A DNA stretch of 64,000 nucleotides from Chaetoceros tenuissimus (lineage: Eukaryota; Bacillariophyta; Thalassiosirophyceae; Chaetocerotales; Chaetocerotaceae): contig BLLK01000058.1 of the NCBI GenBank assembly GCA_021927905.1, positions 1,363,235-1,427,234 of the forward strand, in the 5' to 3' direction. The notes under the pieces were generated by a model. The model did not search any database and had not been told where the DNA came from. It was given only the letters and a program-made list of their open reading frames with translations. This document shows positions 28,274 to 37,907 of the stretch, piece by piece (positions within the stretch are counted from its first letter, which is position 1; every line of letters starts with the position of its first letter). The position numbers and the translations under genes are program-made.

Positions 28274-29110
28274 ATGGGCAAATCCAAGCCTAATGCATCT
28301 CTCATCAAACTCAAAACATTATTACAAAGTGCAATAGAGAAATATAATGAACAGAGTATCAAAGAGCCGTTCTGGTTTGTATATCACAAGCCAAGTGCTC
28401 ATGATATGGTAATAGAAGCTACACGTGACCTTCCAACTATTGCAAATGTGCTAGGAATGAATAATGAAGAACTCAGCGAACTTGTGGACAAAGCAGGTAG
28501 AAATGTTTTCACTACAATCGAAAATAGTTTAAACATTGCCACGAATAGTTACTATAGGTCAAAGTTCTTCATGTTGGGTAATAAAGAAAATATACTTGAC
28601 ATCCATACTCCAGATGAACAATTTGACGAAGATTTTGAGATTCCAAATTGGGTACGACGGATTCCTAAGCTTGTAGGTGGTGCAATGGCTGATTCTTCAA
28701 GTGTTGAAAATGATTCTAATAGTACAAGTAAAACTGTCAGAGGAAAGGATAAGCGGATAAAATATTCATGTGGGACATGTGGTGAATTCGTGTTACCATC
28801 GAGGTATGAACCAATTCTATCATCGGTGAAGGAAGAGTTAGATAATACAGTAGAAAGATTGAAGCATGAAGTAGCCTCCCTGCAAAGGAAAGTATCGGAA
28901 TTAGAAAGAAATATGGAAGACCAGCATAAAGAATTCCAAAATTCTTCGAAAGAATTGGAGCAGCAAATCAAACAGCAAACGGATGACAAGATCAACCATA
29001 AGAGAGATGAGGAGGCACAGAGACTTATACAAATTGGGAAGAATATAATATCTACTCTCAATAAACTCCAATCTCACTACCTAGTAGCCAATCTTATGTC
29101 ACCTCTATAA
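28274..29110 (+). CDS. Hypothetical coiled-coil protein
   Basis: 278 aa from the ATG at 28274 (MGKSKPNASL). The longer frame starts at TTG and adds 24 residues of poor composition. Residues 1-130 look globular (EPFWFVYHKPSAHDMVIEAT). A CGTCGEF pair near 172-178 could be half of a zinc site. Residues about 190-260 form a long coiled coil (heptads in VKEELDNTVERLKHEVASLQ). I do not recognise the family. It lies directly downstream of CENP-C on the same strand, but nothing links the functions. Confidence 0.7.
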   Translation: MGKSKPNASLIKLKTLLQSAIEKYNEQSIKEPFWFVYHKPSAHDMVIEATRDLPTIANVLGMNNEELSELVDKAGRNVFTTIENSLNIATNSYYRSKFFMLGNKENILDIHTPDEQFDEDFEIPNWVRRIPKLVGGAMADSSSVENDSNSTSKTVRGKDKRIKYSCGTCGEFVLPSRYEPILSSVKEELDNTVERLKHEVASLQRKVSELERNMEDQHKEFQNSSKELEQQIKQQTDDKINHKRDEEAQRLIQIGKNIISTLNKLQSHYLVANLMSPL

Positions 29111-30099
29111 TAGAAGGCATGAAAATTACCCATTCAATATAGGCACGCAGCCTGACAACTGAAACAAAGGTTGAATTAAAGAAAAGAGACGACGATCGTC
29201 GATGGTGTGTGGATGTGTGGATGTGTGGATGTGTGGATGTGTGAAGCGTTGAGAAAAATGAGAGGTGATGGAGCACCTCTTTTTGTGGGACTCACTTAAG
29301 CCCTTCTCCTAAAAATTTACGGTTACTGGTAACCGTGCTGGAGGTAGAATCAAAAAGAACAAAACAGATGTTCCAAAATTCTGTTGTGTGACGTTGCAGG
29401 TGAACAAGTTTCAAAAGGCCTGATTTTGACACCTAAAATTTCAACAAACCATGAACGAGAACTTTTTTGGCGCCTCAAGGACTTTTCCACATATTTAGAC
29501 TGTTATGTTATCTTCATGAACCAAGGTTTTTATGTTCTTGAAACATATGTTCCGGACGTTAAAAATATGAATTATTTAGCAGACGTTAACGGAATGGACT
29601 TTTCAGAAGGCAGATGAAGGTGAACAACACATCAACAACAGATAGAGATTCGATTCCTTGGTATATTACGTCTATCGAACTCTAAGATTAAAGTCAACCA
29701 TCACATCAAAAGAATATACATACCCTATACCTAAGAATCTATCCAATTCACTGCAAAATCTCTAGCTGTGGAAATTTCAGTGTTGGTAGAATAGAATTTA
29801 AAATATCGAATTCTCGGGAGCGTGGAGGGCGCATTTTCACTAGAAACAACTTTGGCACTAGCCTGCATACTGCTAACACAGAAAGAGCTTTGACCTGCTG
29901 ATTAGCCTACTTGCACAATATATATTTATTTATATTATATAGAGCACCTCACTGTCTCCTCTCTTGACAAAAATTGAAAATTCAGACTTGGACATCAAAT
30001 CAAGTCTAGAATTCTAATTATCTATAGGCCTTTACACATCAGAATAGATTTGAATTCCAAGTTGCTACGCTAGACAAGAGCCATCTAACAATTGCAAAC
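29111..30099. other. Intergenic, 990 bp, with a GGATGTGT microsatellite and a hairpin
   Basis: About five tandem copies of an 8-nt unit (ggatgtgt) run from about 29203 to 29242. An 8-bp inverted repeat, acggttac-tg-gtaaccgt, occurs at about 29319-29336. A 77-codon frame at 29384-29617 starts at TTG and has no recognisable features. No gene is supported. Confidence 0.5.
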
Positions 30100-32084
30100 A
30101 TGTCACTATATCCACAAAGACCTGGAGAGCCTAACTGCAGAGACTTCCTTCGTACTGGAAGATGCAAATATGGAGAGTCCTGCAAGTATCATCACCCTGA
30201 AGGTGGATCCCAGACAAATGACCCCAACGAGCCTCCATTTCCCATTCGTCCTGATGAACCTCTTTGTCAGTACTATTTGAAAAATGGAACATGTAAATTC
30301 GGGCAAGCATGCAAGTTTCATCACCCTCCTCATCTCATGGGCAAGCCAAGGACTATCTATGCTTCAAGCAGTATCAATGTCAATCATAGTGAAATGGTTG
30401 CAATATCTAGTGAAGTCGGTCTTGTACTGCCCCAACGACCTGCTGAACCTGACTGTCTCTATTTCTTAAAACATGGAAGATGCAAATATGGTTCTACTTG
30501 CAAATATCATCATCCTATGAATACTACTAGCCCTGTCAATGTCAACAATGATTCAGTTCGATATGCCATGTACGCAGTCCCGAATACTACTGGCAATATT
30601 GGTGGAGAACGAGTCAGGTCAATTTCCACTGGTTCCTACTCTGAAATTAGAGATCAGCCTACCAACACTATGCATATGAATATGCCACTTTATCCACCTG
30701 TAAACCACGAAGGAAGAATTGTTGACTCTGTGCCAACTTCTAGGGGTAGTAGAAATGATACCTTAAATACTATTTCCAACTATCGCATGGGCAATATGAA
30801 TGGAAATGCTACCGCGGAATGGCAAAGATATTACAAACATGAAGGCACTGCTTCTCAAATAGGTTCTCCAAGTGTTACGTCAAGTACTATTGCATCTAGC
30901 TATGAAACTGCTGTTTCCAACATGGATAAGATACCACAGGCTGTCATGGCTCAACAACACGTAAGTCATTTTTTGTATCTCTTTGTTGCATCATATTTTT
31001 AAAGTTGATGAAAATATCTAACAATGCATCTTTGCTTTACATCATAAAACAGCAATCTTTGCTAGGAAGATCTCTCAATGACCATAGCCATCACTCCCAC
31101 GAGGATGCTGCTTTGACATTTGAAGATGCGATGATGCCACCAGTCCACGACGGATCCAGAATATCTGGAATTCCACATTATCGTAAACCTCAAATGCAAA
31201 GAAGAGTAGATGCATCGTATGAGCAGAATGGTGTCACTGGTAGACCTCCTTCCAATGACGGTCGAAAAATAAAATCAGAATACAATGGAAATAGCTATGC
31301 CCAGCAGACCCAAGGTAATGGACGCGGACCTAGTGGACCTATTCCACAAAGACCTACCAAAGATCGAGCAGTAGACGATGGTCTTTCTCAGATGACATCT
31401 GCTCTACTAACCATGTTGGACACTCCTGAAACACGCAAAACAGATACAGCTTCTACATCAAATGCATCCACTGTTTCCGCTGGAAATTTAGATGATTTAA
31501 ATTCTCAAGGATCCATAAACAATGTCACTCCACCTTTTCTATCCACAAGTCTACCAGAATATATGAATGCTGCACGACAAGAAAGAAGGATATCAAGTGG
31601 ACAAAACAGTCAAGATGTATTTATGAGAATGATGAATAATAATTCTATTGGACAAAATCACCCAATACGTCCAGAAGATCAATCTGCAAACTTTTCTAGA
31701 AACCATACAGCCAGCTACAATCGCACCCCATATCCAATGCACCCGTCCATGCCTCCACGACACAATGGTGTCAGCTATGGCCAAAATCATGTAGATGATT
31801 CAATCTTACTTTCTTCTCGTCCTGATAATAATATGCATCATCGTCATTACAGTATGGGTTCTGGTTCTGATTTACATTTCATGAATCATCATGATGGATC
31901 ATTGTCTGTACCTTTTCATCCTTCACAACAACAGTATCAAGAAAGAGAACAAGAAACATTGCATTCCATCAACCACAAAAGTGAGGCCATCAACAACAGC
32001 CTGAACCATCAAACGGGCGAGGGAGACTGGAACCCCAACTCCGATACGGTTGGAGGATTGTCAACTCAATTTTTCCTTTCCTAA
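30100..32084 (+). CDS. Triple CCCH zinc-finger RNA-binding protein
   Basis: CDS join(30100..30960, 31053..32084), 630 aa. The 92-nt intron (GTAAGT...AAACAG) is phase 0. Three closely similar C-x8-C-x5-C-x3-H fingers lie near residues 10-30, 55-75 and 120-145 (CRDFLRTGRCKYGESCKYHH, CQYYLKNGTCKFGQACKFHH, CLYFLKHGRCKYGSTCKYHH). Each is preceded by a PxRPxEPxC approach, as in plant ZFN-type proteins. The rest is Asn/Ser/His-rich and disordered. It probably binds RNA and acts in mRNA processing or stability. Single-stranded DNA binding cannot be excluded. Confidence 0.88.
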
Positions 32085-32388
32085 CAAAAAGGGAAAGGGA
32101 CAAGAGAGAAGGGAGGGAATAGGGATGGGACACAAGCCAATCTGTAATTATTTGGATAGAGAAGAAAACGGTACCATCACAAGTTAAAGTGTACTATTTT
32201 CCTACATAAGATGAAACCAAAAGGTCCATAATGGATCCGCACATAGAAACTAGTATAGAGCAGAATGGGTCTAATTTCTGCTGATACTACCCTTTGCTAT
32301 GAAAAAATATTTGTAACACCACATACGCCATTGCTCCAAACCATACATTGTACATTACCAGAGCGATAGTATAAATTTATAGTTCTTT
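32085..32388. other. Convergent 3' spacer, 304 bp
   Basis: Between the convergent CCCH gene and ribosome recycling factor gene. It probably holds both 3' UTRs. Nothing else was seen. Confidence 0.4.
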
Positions 32389-33093
32389 TTAAACCGTCAT
32401 GACTTCCTTTTCTTTCTTTGCTACAACTTCATCAATAGATTTGACATATTGATCTGTCAACTTTTGCACATTGTCTTGAGTTCCCTTGGATTCATCTTCA
32501 GAGATATCACCCGCCTTTTCCATTTTTTTCGCAGCGTCAACTCCATCTCTGCGGATATTACGAATAGCAACTTTTCCATCTTCACCCATGGCCTTGCATT
32601 GCTTTAATAGTTCCTTTCTACGTTCTTCGGTGACGGCTGGGATGTTGATTCGGATCATGTCTCCATCGTTATTAGGTGTGAGTCCAAGTCCTGATTCAAT
32701 GATTGCTTTTTCAATGTCAACGAGAGTAGATTTATCATAAGGGGATACAGCCAATTGTTGAGAGTTTGGTACAGATACGTTTGCCACTTGGTTCAATGGA
32801 GTAGGTGCTCCATAGTAGTCTACTTGTACGAGGTCAAGGATAGAAGTAGTGGCACGTCCAGTACGGATTGTAGTAAGGTTTTGCTTAACATTAGAAACGG
32901 ACTTTTCCATTCTTTCTTCACAGTCAAGTTCGATTTCATCAGTGGATTCAAATGCCATGAATAGAGGAGTAGAAAGTCTTGGTGTCATGATAGCTGCTGG
33001 TGCAGAAGAGATTGCACGAGATGCAGTTGGTGCAAATGCCTCCGATAAGGAAGCAGATGCAATGACTAGGATAGCTGCAGAGATTATCTTCAT
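32389..33093 (-). CDS. frr: Ribosome recycling factor, plastid-targeted
   Basis: 234 aa with an ATG start. The N-terminus MKIISAAILVIASASLSEA is a signal peptide followed by AFAPTASR, the ASA-FAP motif that sends nuclear-encoded proteins into the complex plastid of diatoms. The mature part is a full RRF: RTGRATTSILDLVQVDYYG, then TPLNQVANVSVPNSQQLAV, INIPAVTEERRKELLKQCK and a C-terminal helical arm. RRF splits the post-termination ribosome together with EF-G, here on plastid 70S ribosomes. The catalytic Arg in the GRA segment is present. Lengths of presequence and domain are normal. Confidence 0.95.
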   Translation of the reverse strand: MKIISAAILVIASASLSEAFAPTASRAISSAPAAIMTPRLSTPLFMAFESTDEIELDCEERMEKSVSNVKQNLTTIRTGRATTSILDLVQVDYYGAPTPLNQVANVSVPNSQQLAVSPYDKSTLVDIEKAIIESGLGLTPNNDGDMIRINIPAVTEERRKELLKQCKAMGEDGKVAIRNIRRDGVDAAKKMEKAGDISEDESKGTQDNVQKLTDQYVKSIDEVVAKKEKEVMTV

Positions 33094-33530
33094 TTTTCTT
33101 GATATATATATATGAATAAGAAGTGAAAACTTTGCAATTCAAGACAACAGAGTTGCAAAGAAGTCTATTATTTCTTTGATTAGGTTAGTTAGTAAGTTGA
33201 TGTGTGGACAGTGACTGGATGGCGTATCTTTCTCTGACGTTCTTTCTCATTGGCTAGTTCTTCCCTCCTCTCTTCTTTTTCATTTCTTTCTAAAATCTTT
33301 CATACTAACATATACTTACATAAAAGAGGACAAAGAAGAAAGACGACATTGGAAAAAACATTGACTGGCTGTTACCTTTTTAGAGATTTTCACAGTTGTT
33401 TCATGTTCTATTTGATTTGATTCTTTAGTATCAAGGTCTCACCTTTTCATTAGAAGCATAGTTCACTGCTATCTACCTGACGAGGGCATAGCTAGCAATT
33501 GAAACACAGAAAAAGAAAGCTTAAACAAAA
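33094..33530. promoter_or_regulatory. Divergent promoter region, RRF / HCF101-like gene
   Basis: 437 bp between two ATGs. A (TA)n run (tatatatata) sits just upstream of the RRF start near 33100. Pyrimidine-rich tracts lie at 33260-33300. No defined element could be called. Confidence 0.35.
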
Positions 33531-35601
33531 ATGTTGCTTCGATCAACGTCAACACTAAGACAAAGATTTATGCATCGATGCATTTCGAGAAATTATTCTT
33601 CCTTCTCTTCATCATACAAGTCTCTTTCTACCTTGACATCGAACCTTGTAACTTTGCAAAAGTCTGTTCCTCCTTCCATCAATAGTATAAAGTCAAGAAC
33701 ACTCTCTACATCGACACTATCCAATTATTTCCAAAATGCATCTCCTCGACAACAAGTCAACCTCGAACAAAAAATACTCGAGGGAATTTCAAACCCTGAA
33801 CAAGGAGTCATTTGTCCAATCCTCAATCAAAACATTCATACATTGGGCTGGATACAATCTATAGAATTTCCATCCTTTTTAGACAGTGACAATGGAGTTG
33901 TGGTGAATTTACACCTACCTACTTCCTTATATCCACATATACAAGATATTCAAAATAAAGTTCATAATGTTGTTTTGGAAACGTTACAAAATGAAATAGA
34001 TGGAGAGTTATCATTAGAGGATATAACTGTTCAAACGACTTTTGTAAAGTGTAAACCATTTGTAAGGACTGTGTCGGAACAAGATGATTTGATTCAAAAG
34101 TTGGGACCTGGTTTAGCGAATGTGAGACATTTTATTGCAGTGTATAGTTGTAAAGGTGGAGTAGGCAAGTCGACTGTTGCTGTGAATTTGGCTTATGAAC
34201 TTGCTAGAATGGGTGGTAAAGTTGGTTTGTTGGATGTGGATGTGTATGGACCTAGTCTTCCTGTTTTGGTCAAGCCTGAGAATTGTGCAGTGAGGCAGTC
34301 GAGTATAGGACCTGGGGTTGTCAAGCCGATTGAATATCAAGGTGTCAAGATGTTGTCATTGGGTTTTGTTTCTCCCACGGTAAGTCAATATATTCTGGAG
34401 AGAGTCAAAGTGATAGAGGTGAATGTTTACATATGTAGTGCTGTTCTCACATCATTTTCTCAGAGTGGAGTTCCTGGAAGTGGACCAAGCGGTGGGGCTG
34501 CAGTCATGAGAGGACCCATGGCAGGAAGAGTGGTGACACAGTTGTAAGTATATCTCATTACCACTGTTTTACAATGTTGATATTCCAAGTGTATCAAGTA
34601 CCTCATCATCATGACTATTTCCATAGACTCAAGGGAACGGAATGGGGTGAATTAGACGTACTGGTTTTGGATATGCCTCCAGGGACAGGTGATGTTCAAT
34701 TGACGATTTGCCAAGACTTGGAATTAAGCGGAGCAGTATCAGTGACTACACCATCAAAACTTGCAGCAACTGATGCTGCAAAGGGTATTGAAATGTTTAC
34801 GTCGTTAGGAGTTCCAACTCTTGCCATTGTGGAAAACATGTCTTATTTTGATGTAAGTAAAATCAAGTTTAGCTTGTTATCTTGAAATAATTCTTGTAAT
34901 TCTTACATTTTTCTTTATGCTAGTGCGAGGGTGGTAGTCGACATTATCCATTTGGTTCAAGCATCAAAGAAGCAACTGATATGTTGAAAGAAGCTGACTC
35001 CACTTTGACGGATTCCAAAATATTTCAATTTCCAATATCAGGCAAAACGAATGATGCCAATGAAGAAGGAACACCTCTTTGTTTGTCACGACCAGTTGAT
35101 GCAGAGGTTGAATTAAATCAGTTCGAGAATCTTGCATCAGAAATTGCAAAAGATTTATTATTACTACAGCATGGAAAATCAAGCGAGATATCAGATGAAT
35201 CGGCTGTAAGGATTGGTGGTCAAGTATTCGATGTAGCTTCGCTTCAGCTCTCTGTTGACAATGAAGGCAAAGATTTTGTAGCGAGATTCTTTTGCGATTC
35301 TGGTGCTACTGAAGTTAGAATACCAGGTGACAAGTTGAGAACCTGGCATCCTAAGCTGGGTGAACCCATGGAGATTGATAGTGATGAAGATGATGCATCG
35401 GATAGTATGGTAACTCACACTTCGAGTGGAGGTTGTGGTAGTCATAATCACAGTCATTCTCACTCCATGCCACAGCTTTTCCCTTGTACTATAGAAAAGA
35501 AGGGACGCTATGGATACTCTGTTACATGGGCTGATCAAGCAACGATTATATATTCCATGTATAGTCTTGCTCGAGCAGCGGGTGGTGTTCCGCATCAATG
35601 A
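33531..35601 (+). CDS. HCF101-like Fe-S cluster scaffold P-loop NTPase, mitochondrial-looking N-terminus
   Basis: CDS join(33531..34379, 34464..34543, 34627..34852, 34924..35601), 610 aa. All three introns (84, 83 and 71 nt) have GTAAGT donors and AG acceptors. Domain order is MIP18/DUF59 (about 78-180), a Mrp/NBP35 ParA-type ATPase with the Walker A segment YSCKGGVGKST (205-215) and LDVDVYGPSLPV, VMRGPM, VLDMPPGTGDVQLT, and a C-terminal DUF971 domain (VRIGGQVFDV...LRTWHPKLG), which together define HCF101. A His-rich insert (SHNHSHSHS) sits inside DUF971. The presequence is Arg/Ser-rich (RQRFMHRCISRNYSSFSSS) without a signal peptide or AF motif, which suggests mitochondria rather than plastid; this is inference. 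Confidence 0.9.
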
Positions 35602-35720
35602 TTTTGTCATGCATCCATGGACTAAAAATATCATCATGTGTGGCAAGGTAAAATGAAAACTAGATGTTAAGTCTAAAAGAGGAAATGGTTTCCATTATGA
35701 AAAGATTTTACATATGCTGT

Positions 35721-36000
35721 CTATGACTGGAATACAGCACTCTCGTCGAAAGATGCTACCGATACTCCATCCATTGATTGATCATCGCGTCCTGACAAAT
35801 CATATTGACTTGTTGTCTTCTTAGATTCTGAAGCCAGTGACTTCAATTGAGGATTATCATCAAAGTTTTCCGTCTCTTTCACGGAAGACTCCATTGTAGA
35901 TCAACTTTCTATACAGTGCACAAACTAGAGATATATGCATCAACTTGGATGATACTGTTTAAACTGCGATGTATATCGTCCGCTTTATTATGAATACGCT
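35721..36000 (-). pseudogene. Glutamate-receptor C-terminal tail remnant
   Basis: A 57-aa frame from an ATG at 35894 to a TAG at 35721 contains SVKETENFDDNPQ and SQYDLSGRDDQSMD. Receptor B ends with SVKGSEGFHNDPQ and YTYDLSGRDGKNMD. Just upstream on the same strand (about 35915-36000) another frame reads NKADDIHRSLNSII, matching QKVDDMARSLDRI in receptor A, and is then stopped. No channel or ligand-binding part is present nearby. It is therefore the broken 3' end of a third receptor copy. The short frame could be transcribed, but nothing shows that it is a functional gene. Confidence 0.75.
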
Positions 36001-36021
36001 GTTCACCAAACAACACGATTT

Positions 36022-36295
36022 ATGCCAAAGGATAGCATCGAGAGTGTCCTATTCGTTGGTGGAGGGGACTCGATGCTTCTTCATGAAACTCTCAAGTACG
36101 ATTCTCTATACTTGGGTCAGAACTTGATCAAAAGGTCTTCCGTGGTTGCTTTAAACACTTTGGAACTCAATCTCATCTTTCTAATAGTCGTGTTGAATGG
36201 TGGTTTGGAGAAACTGACAAGTCGTTATTGATGCTTCCAAAGGAGTACTTTGTTGGGTCAGTATTTCGAGGGCGTATTTGGATATGATTCAGTCT
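36022..36295 (+). pseudogene. Spermidine-synthase-fold methyltransferase remnant, frameshifted
   Basis: The first frame (from 36022) reads SIESVLFVGGGDSMLLHETL, the SAM-binding glycine motif of spermidine synthase-like proteins. Near 36108 the homology moves to another frame: GSELDQKVFRGCFKHFGTQ and then VEWWFGETDKSLLMLPKEYF, before breaking down near 36250. No single frame contains both. Upstream and downstream domains are missing. It is unrelated in sequence detail to the intact spermidine synthase at 40318 and resembles a separate, longer diatom family. It forms one debris field with the receptor remnant next to it. Confidence 0.75.
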
Positions 36296-36660
36296 TTTGA
36301 TTCGGCGAAGGAAGTTGTAGAGATTACTTGTCCTGCCATCGCAAAAATAACGAGTTATTTGAAACAACAGGTGGAACTCTCACTACATGCGAGAAGCACT
36401 TATACGATTCTTTCAAAAAGACTGCAGCAGAGGGACTTGTGATTCGATCGTCATTGATCAAACTACGGCAACTATTTTCCATTAGACGTAGGAACTTTCT
36501 ATACGAGACTCTTGCAATAGATTCCTTGATTATTTCTATGCAGTTTGATAAGGACGATGAAAGTTGGAAGAAGCACCATCTATTATTATTCCTTGACAAG
36601 GTCTTTGTCGACGCACCAATCAGCCTTTTCTCTTTATGAACTTTCTCTATTCCGACTCAG
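36296..36660 (+). other. Possible further gene debris
   Basis: A 103-codon frame (36328-36639, ATG start) and an overlapping frame reading DSAKEVVEITCPAIAKITSY have some coding look, but no family was recognised and the frames interrupt each other. It adjoins the pseudogene cluster and may be part of the same decayed insert or gene. Confidence 0.3.
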
Positions 36661-36745
36661 TATTACAAGAAAAATAAACAAAAGGAACTTATGTACTATA
36701 TGTATTCACTAGGGCTATGAGTTTATTCTACTTTATTTTACATTT

Positions 36746-37546
36746 TTAAACTACTTCACCCATCATATCCAATACATATCGCTTCATCAAAGCACTTTGA
36801 CTAATATCAGCATAAGGATTAGCAGCCAAATACTGCAATGGAGTGACATCTATTTCATTCTTGTTATAAAAAGCTTTGAGTCCTTGTCTTTTGATAATTC
36901 CATGAATGATCTCAGTGATTGGATTGTAAGACGAACATGCTCGATGAAGAGCAAATTCATCTGTATCACCATTGATATTCTTGATCCATTGGTTGACTTC
37001 GTTGAAATCTTCGTAGTTACCATAGTGATTTGTTTCAAAGTGAGATGCTTCCACCAATGCCGTACGAGCAATGACATTTTCATCAAGTTGAGTGTGTTGA
37101 GGAACACTCAAGATGATCAACTTTGTACACCACCCAAATGCCTCTTCATCAATCTCTGTACAGGATGACGGAATAAAGATTGAAGTCAAAGATTCACAGA
37201 AAAGAAATGCCTGTACTCCAATGAATTCCAGATTTCTTGAAAGTCTGATGAATTCAAGACTCTTACAGAAAGAGAAAGCAATATTTTCAATTCTCTTGAC
37301 GGTGTCAGCCATAATGACCATCTCAATATTCTCACAACCACAGAAAGTATCTTGAGGAATTACTTCTACTCCTACCAGTACAACGATGACTTCCCAAGAA
37401 TCTCTCTCTTCACGATTGTAGATAAGAAACTCTCCAGTATGTTCATCCCGAACTTTCTCTCCGTTCCAAAATAGAGTTTTCTTTCCATTGTGCATCCGGA
37501 CTCCCGGTCCCAGCGCTACAATCTCTGCCCAGCGTGTGAGCTTCAT
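36746..37546 (-). CDS. BspA-like leucine-rich repeat protein
   Basis: 266 aa with an ATG start. The N-terminus has the short RMHNGKKTLFWNGE module. LRR_5/BspA-type repeats follow: VIPQDTFCGCENIEMVIMAD, TVKRIENIAFSFCKSLEFIR, NLEFIGVQAFLFCESLTSIF and CTEIDEEAFGWCTKLIILSV. The conserved C-terminal part contains INGDTDEFALHRACSSYNP and a YVLDMMGE end. This layout recurs in large lineage-expanded LRR families that I associate with Chaetoceros. There is no signal peptide, so it is probably cytosolic, with a protein-interaction role. A decayed relative lies at 61465-61973. Confidence 0.88.
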   Translation of the reverse strand: MKLTRWAEIVALGPGVRMHNGKKTLFWNGEKVRDEHTGEFLIYNREERDSWEVIVVLVGVEVIPQDTFCGCENIEMVIMADTVKRIENIAFSFCKSLEFIRLSRNLEFIGVQAFLFCESLTSIFIPSSCTEIDEEAFGWCTKLIILSVPQHTQLDENVIARTALVEASHFETNHYGNYEDFNEVNQWIKNINGDTDEFALHRACSSYNPITEIIHGIIKRQGLKAFYNKNEIDVTPLQYLAANPYADISQSALMKRYVLDMMGEVV

Positions 37547-37907
37547 CTCTTGGTGTTGCTTGGTGTATTACACAGAGAATAGTATGGATTGAGAAATGAA
37601 AGCATCTTTGAATAATTTTGACGTCGCTCTCTTTGCTCTTCTTTGATGTTTGTCTAGCTAGCTAGACTAGCTACCGAGACATGGAAAATTCTTCCCTTTC
37701 ACGACTTGCGAGTCTTATTTTTGAGTCGTTCTTTGCAACCTCTCTCACATTATTTATTTTGAACATAAAATAACGCGCACCAATGAGGAAAGGATGTTGG
37801 TATGTTACGTACTCGTAGCTCCATGTAAACACATTATATCTTTTAGCTTCATTGGAACATTCACTTTGATCGACATTAATAAAAAATACGATCTGTAAGC
37901 TACGACG
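37547..37907. promoter_or_regulatory. Divergent spacer, 361 bp
   Basis: Between the LRR gene (-) and the 4-TM protein gene (+). It contains tagctagctagactagcta near 37655, a short self-complementary run. No gene was seen. Confidence 0.35.

Noticed and set aside
29384-29617. 77-codon frame on the + strand
   Set aside because: TTG start, no recognisable motif, no splice partner found.
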